Assembly: GCF_019279795.1 (NCBI RefSeq)
Contig: NC_056743.1
Coordinates: 869,073,864-869,137,863, forward strand
DNA length: 64,000 nucleotides
Source of the DNA: Protopterus annectens
Taxonomy: Eukaryota > Chordata > Ceratodontiformes > Protopteridae
Direction of reading: 5' to 3'
The position numbers and the translations under genes were made by a program. This document shows positions 62,286-64,000 of the stretch, piece after piece (position 1 is the stretch's first letter; the number at the start of each line of letters is the position of its first letter). The notes under the pieces are model-generated. The model did not search any database and had not been told where the DNA came from. It was given only the letters and a program-made list of their open reading frames with translations.

Positions 62286-64000
62286 TTACATTTTATTTGC
62301 TTTTAATTTCAGTAAGGCCACTATGGATAGATAATCATTTAAACCTGGTTCCTTTCCTGCTTCCAAACTGACCTGCCACCATAATTGTTTACTTTCAAGA
62401 ATATCTTCCCAGGGACCACCCCTAATGTCCAATTTAATTTGTTCTAACACTATAAATTTAAAACTATACCCATTACAAACCTTACTGTGTTTAAAAAGTG
62501 CATTAGTTTATTTGCCTCTATTAATGTCATATGTATGCTCATAAATCCTTTTCTTCAGACTTCTTTCCATCTTACCTATATAAAAGGATTGACATTTCTC
62601 ACATACCACTAAGTATACCACCCTACTAGAATCACAGTTATAAAAACCTTTACTTGTAATTTTTCTTTGTCTACTATAAATAATAACCTCATTTGTGTTC
62701 ATAATGTAAGGGCATTGTTGACATTTACCACATTTGTAGGTTCCTTTCCTTTTATTAATTGATATTGTATTATTGGATCCTATTTTTTCTATCATACTCT
62801 TCAAATTTGGTGCATTTCTATATATTATTTTAGGTTGTATCTTTTTTATTTCATCTGTGTCAGTAAGTGTTAAAAATGTGTTCCATTCTCTTTCCAGAAT
62901 TTTCCTCAAATTTAAATTTACTGAATTATATTCCACTACTAAACTTTTTTGATACCCTTTCACCATATTTATTTCTTCTCTGTTTCCTTCTTCAATATGA
63001 CTATTTAATTCTACCCCTTTTATGGGGTAAAATCTGTTACTTCTTCCTTCTTCTACCTCTTTTCTCATTTTTTCTACAAAATTATTTGGATACCCCCTTT
63101 CTTTGAACATTTTTTCTAACTTGTTACATTCATTTGTAAAGTCAGTTTGATTACTGGTCATTCTAGAACCCCTTACGAACTGACCCTTCACAATGTTCTT
63201 CTTACAATGCAAGGGGTGTCCACTGTCGTAGTGCAAGAAAGAATTAACATAGGTGTCTTTTCTATAGACTCTAGTTTCAAATTGACCATCCTTTTTATAC
63301 ACTTCTACATCTAAATACTTTAAAGTATCATAATTCATAGTGTATGTAAATTTTAAAAAACTAGTAGTGTGATTAATATATTCAAAAAATTCAGTAAATA
63401 TTTCTTTTCCCCCAGTCCAAAAAATAACTATATCATCTAGGAACCTATGGTATAATAACCAATGTTTACTAAAACAAGAATTGAGTATATATTTTTCCTC
63501 CCATTTACTTAGAATAATATTTGCAAAAGTGGGAGCACATGCTGCACCCATGGACACTCCTGTTGTCTGTTGAAAAAATTCACCCCCAAAAATTATAAAA
63601 TTGTTTCTTAGTATCATGACCATGAGTGCAACTGTGCTTATTTTTTCATCTTGTGTCATTTTCCTATCAGCAAATATACTCTCTTCAAACATCTCCATTC
63701 CTTCTTCATAAGGTAAACTAGAAAACAAGTCTATTATGTCTATAGTAATAAAGAGCAGGTCCTTTCTATAATATTCAGATTTTAATTCCCTAATAAAATC
63801 CCATGAATCTTTTAAAATCACCTTTTTATTCACCCAAATGTGTTTTGTTTTTGAATCTATGTATTTAGCAAGTGGTGTTGTTTTCGACCCCTCAGCAGAT
63901 ACTATGGGCCGTAGTGGGGGATTCTCCAGGTGTTTATGAATTTTTGGTATTCCAAAAATTGTTGCTATTCTGGGTTTTTTTTACTTCCAAATATCTAAAT
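62286..64000 (-). pseudogene. PLE4 RT and GIY-YIG endonuclease, nearly intact, runs off window
   Basis: A fourth PLE lineage. The frame is open from about 63,980 to a TAA at 62,508. Blocks: IFGIPKIHK and ENPPLRPIVSA (about 63,900-63,960), ITIDIIDLFSSLPYEEGM (motif A, about 63,695-63,750), GVSMGAACAPTFANIIL (motif B, about 63,515-63,565), YHRFLDDIVIFW (motif C, about 63,410-63,450), YLDVEV, CGKCQQCPY, VVYLVVCEKCQSFYIGKMER and KKRIYEHTYDINRGK. After the single TAA the same frame continues TNALFKHSKVCNG, RGGPWEDIL and PGLNDYLSIV to 62,286. So one nonsense codon splits the GIY-YIG domain. A second in-frame TAA at 63,981-63,983 follows an 8-A tract and may be a one-base slip. Confidence 0.9.

Noticed and set aside
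1..64000. CRISPR array, bacterial operon or functional tRNA/rRNA gene
   Set aside because: No regularly spaced repeats with unique spacers, no operons; the only tRNA-like sequence is the SINE head at 19,975-20,041.

Overview
The window is vertebrate-type nuclear DNA made almost entirely of transposable elements. No host gene, rRNA or functional tRNA gene could be supported. The mix is DIRS-like tyrosine-recombinase (YR) retrotransposons of three families, Penelope-like elements (PLEs) of four lineages, CR1 LINEs with an ORF1 esterase tail, L2-like and L1-like LINE pieces, a tRNA-derived SINE, a Tc1/mariner remnant, foldback/MITE elements and long CA and TA arrays. This fits a large, TE-rich genome such as an amphibian (salamander or caecilian) or a lungfish. 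The species cannot be fixed from the sequence.

Left block (1-15,785): three DIRS elements sit inside one another. The oldest, DIRS-C (1-326 and 12,896-15,785), was split in gag by DIRS-B (327-12,895). DIRS-B was split in its 5' leader by DIRS-A (700-6,742). A and B both keep the DIRS hallmark: inverted terminal repeats plus an internal complementary region (ICR) whose halves are the reverse complement of the outer left and right ends. All their ORFs are broken.

Middle block (15,786-30,374): three CR1 copies (15,786-18,945 minus; 22,750-25,380 plus; 27,690-29,140 minus), a SINE that shares the CR1 3' tail, a Tc1 remnant, L2-like 3' ends, an L1-like piece, a small palindromic element and microsatellites, separated by unrecognised unique-looking sequence.

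Right block (30,375-60,560): a deep nest. DIRS-F is interrupted by PLE2, which itself carries a solo DIRS ITR. A 3.3-kb stretch covering this junction is tandemly duplicated (31,187-34,516 and 34,519 onward). DIRS-D (37,356-57,948) then entered the solo ITR of the second unit. An L2-like LINE entered the gag of D, a head-to-tail PLE1 tandem with a 14-bp target duplication entered that LINE, DIRS-E (43,225-49,479) entered PLE1 ORF1, and a 629-bp foldback element with a telomere-like core entered the tail of E. The first duplicate keeps the site empty of D, and the flanking reading frames let most steps be checked to the base.

Right edge (60,700-64,000): two further minus-strand PLEs, PLE3 (fragment) and PLE4 (long RT/GIY-YIG ORF and a well-formed hammerhead ribozyme motif).

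How the parts work: the DIRS elements encode Gag, RT/RNase H and a YR read from an overlapping -1 frame. Their ITRs carry CRE and TATA motifs, and the ICR would template joining of the two ends into a circle that YR inserts without target duplication. The PLEs encode RT plus a GIY-YIG nuclease and carry hammerhead motifs in their terminal repeats. PLE1 also has a Gag-like ORF1 joined to ORF2 by what looks like a canonical -1 frameshift signal. Almost every ORF carries stops or frameshifts, so the copies are relics, with D, E and PLE1 the youngest looking.
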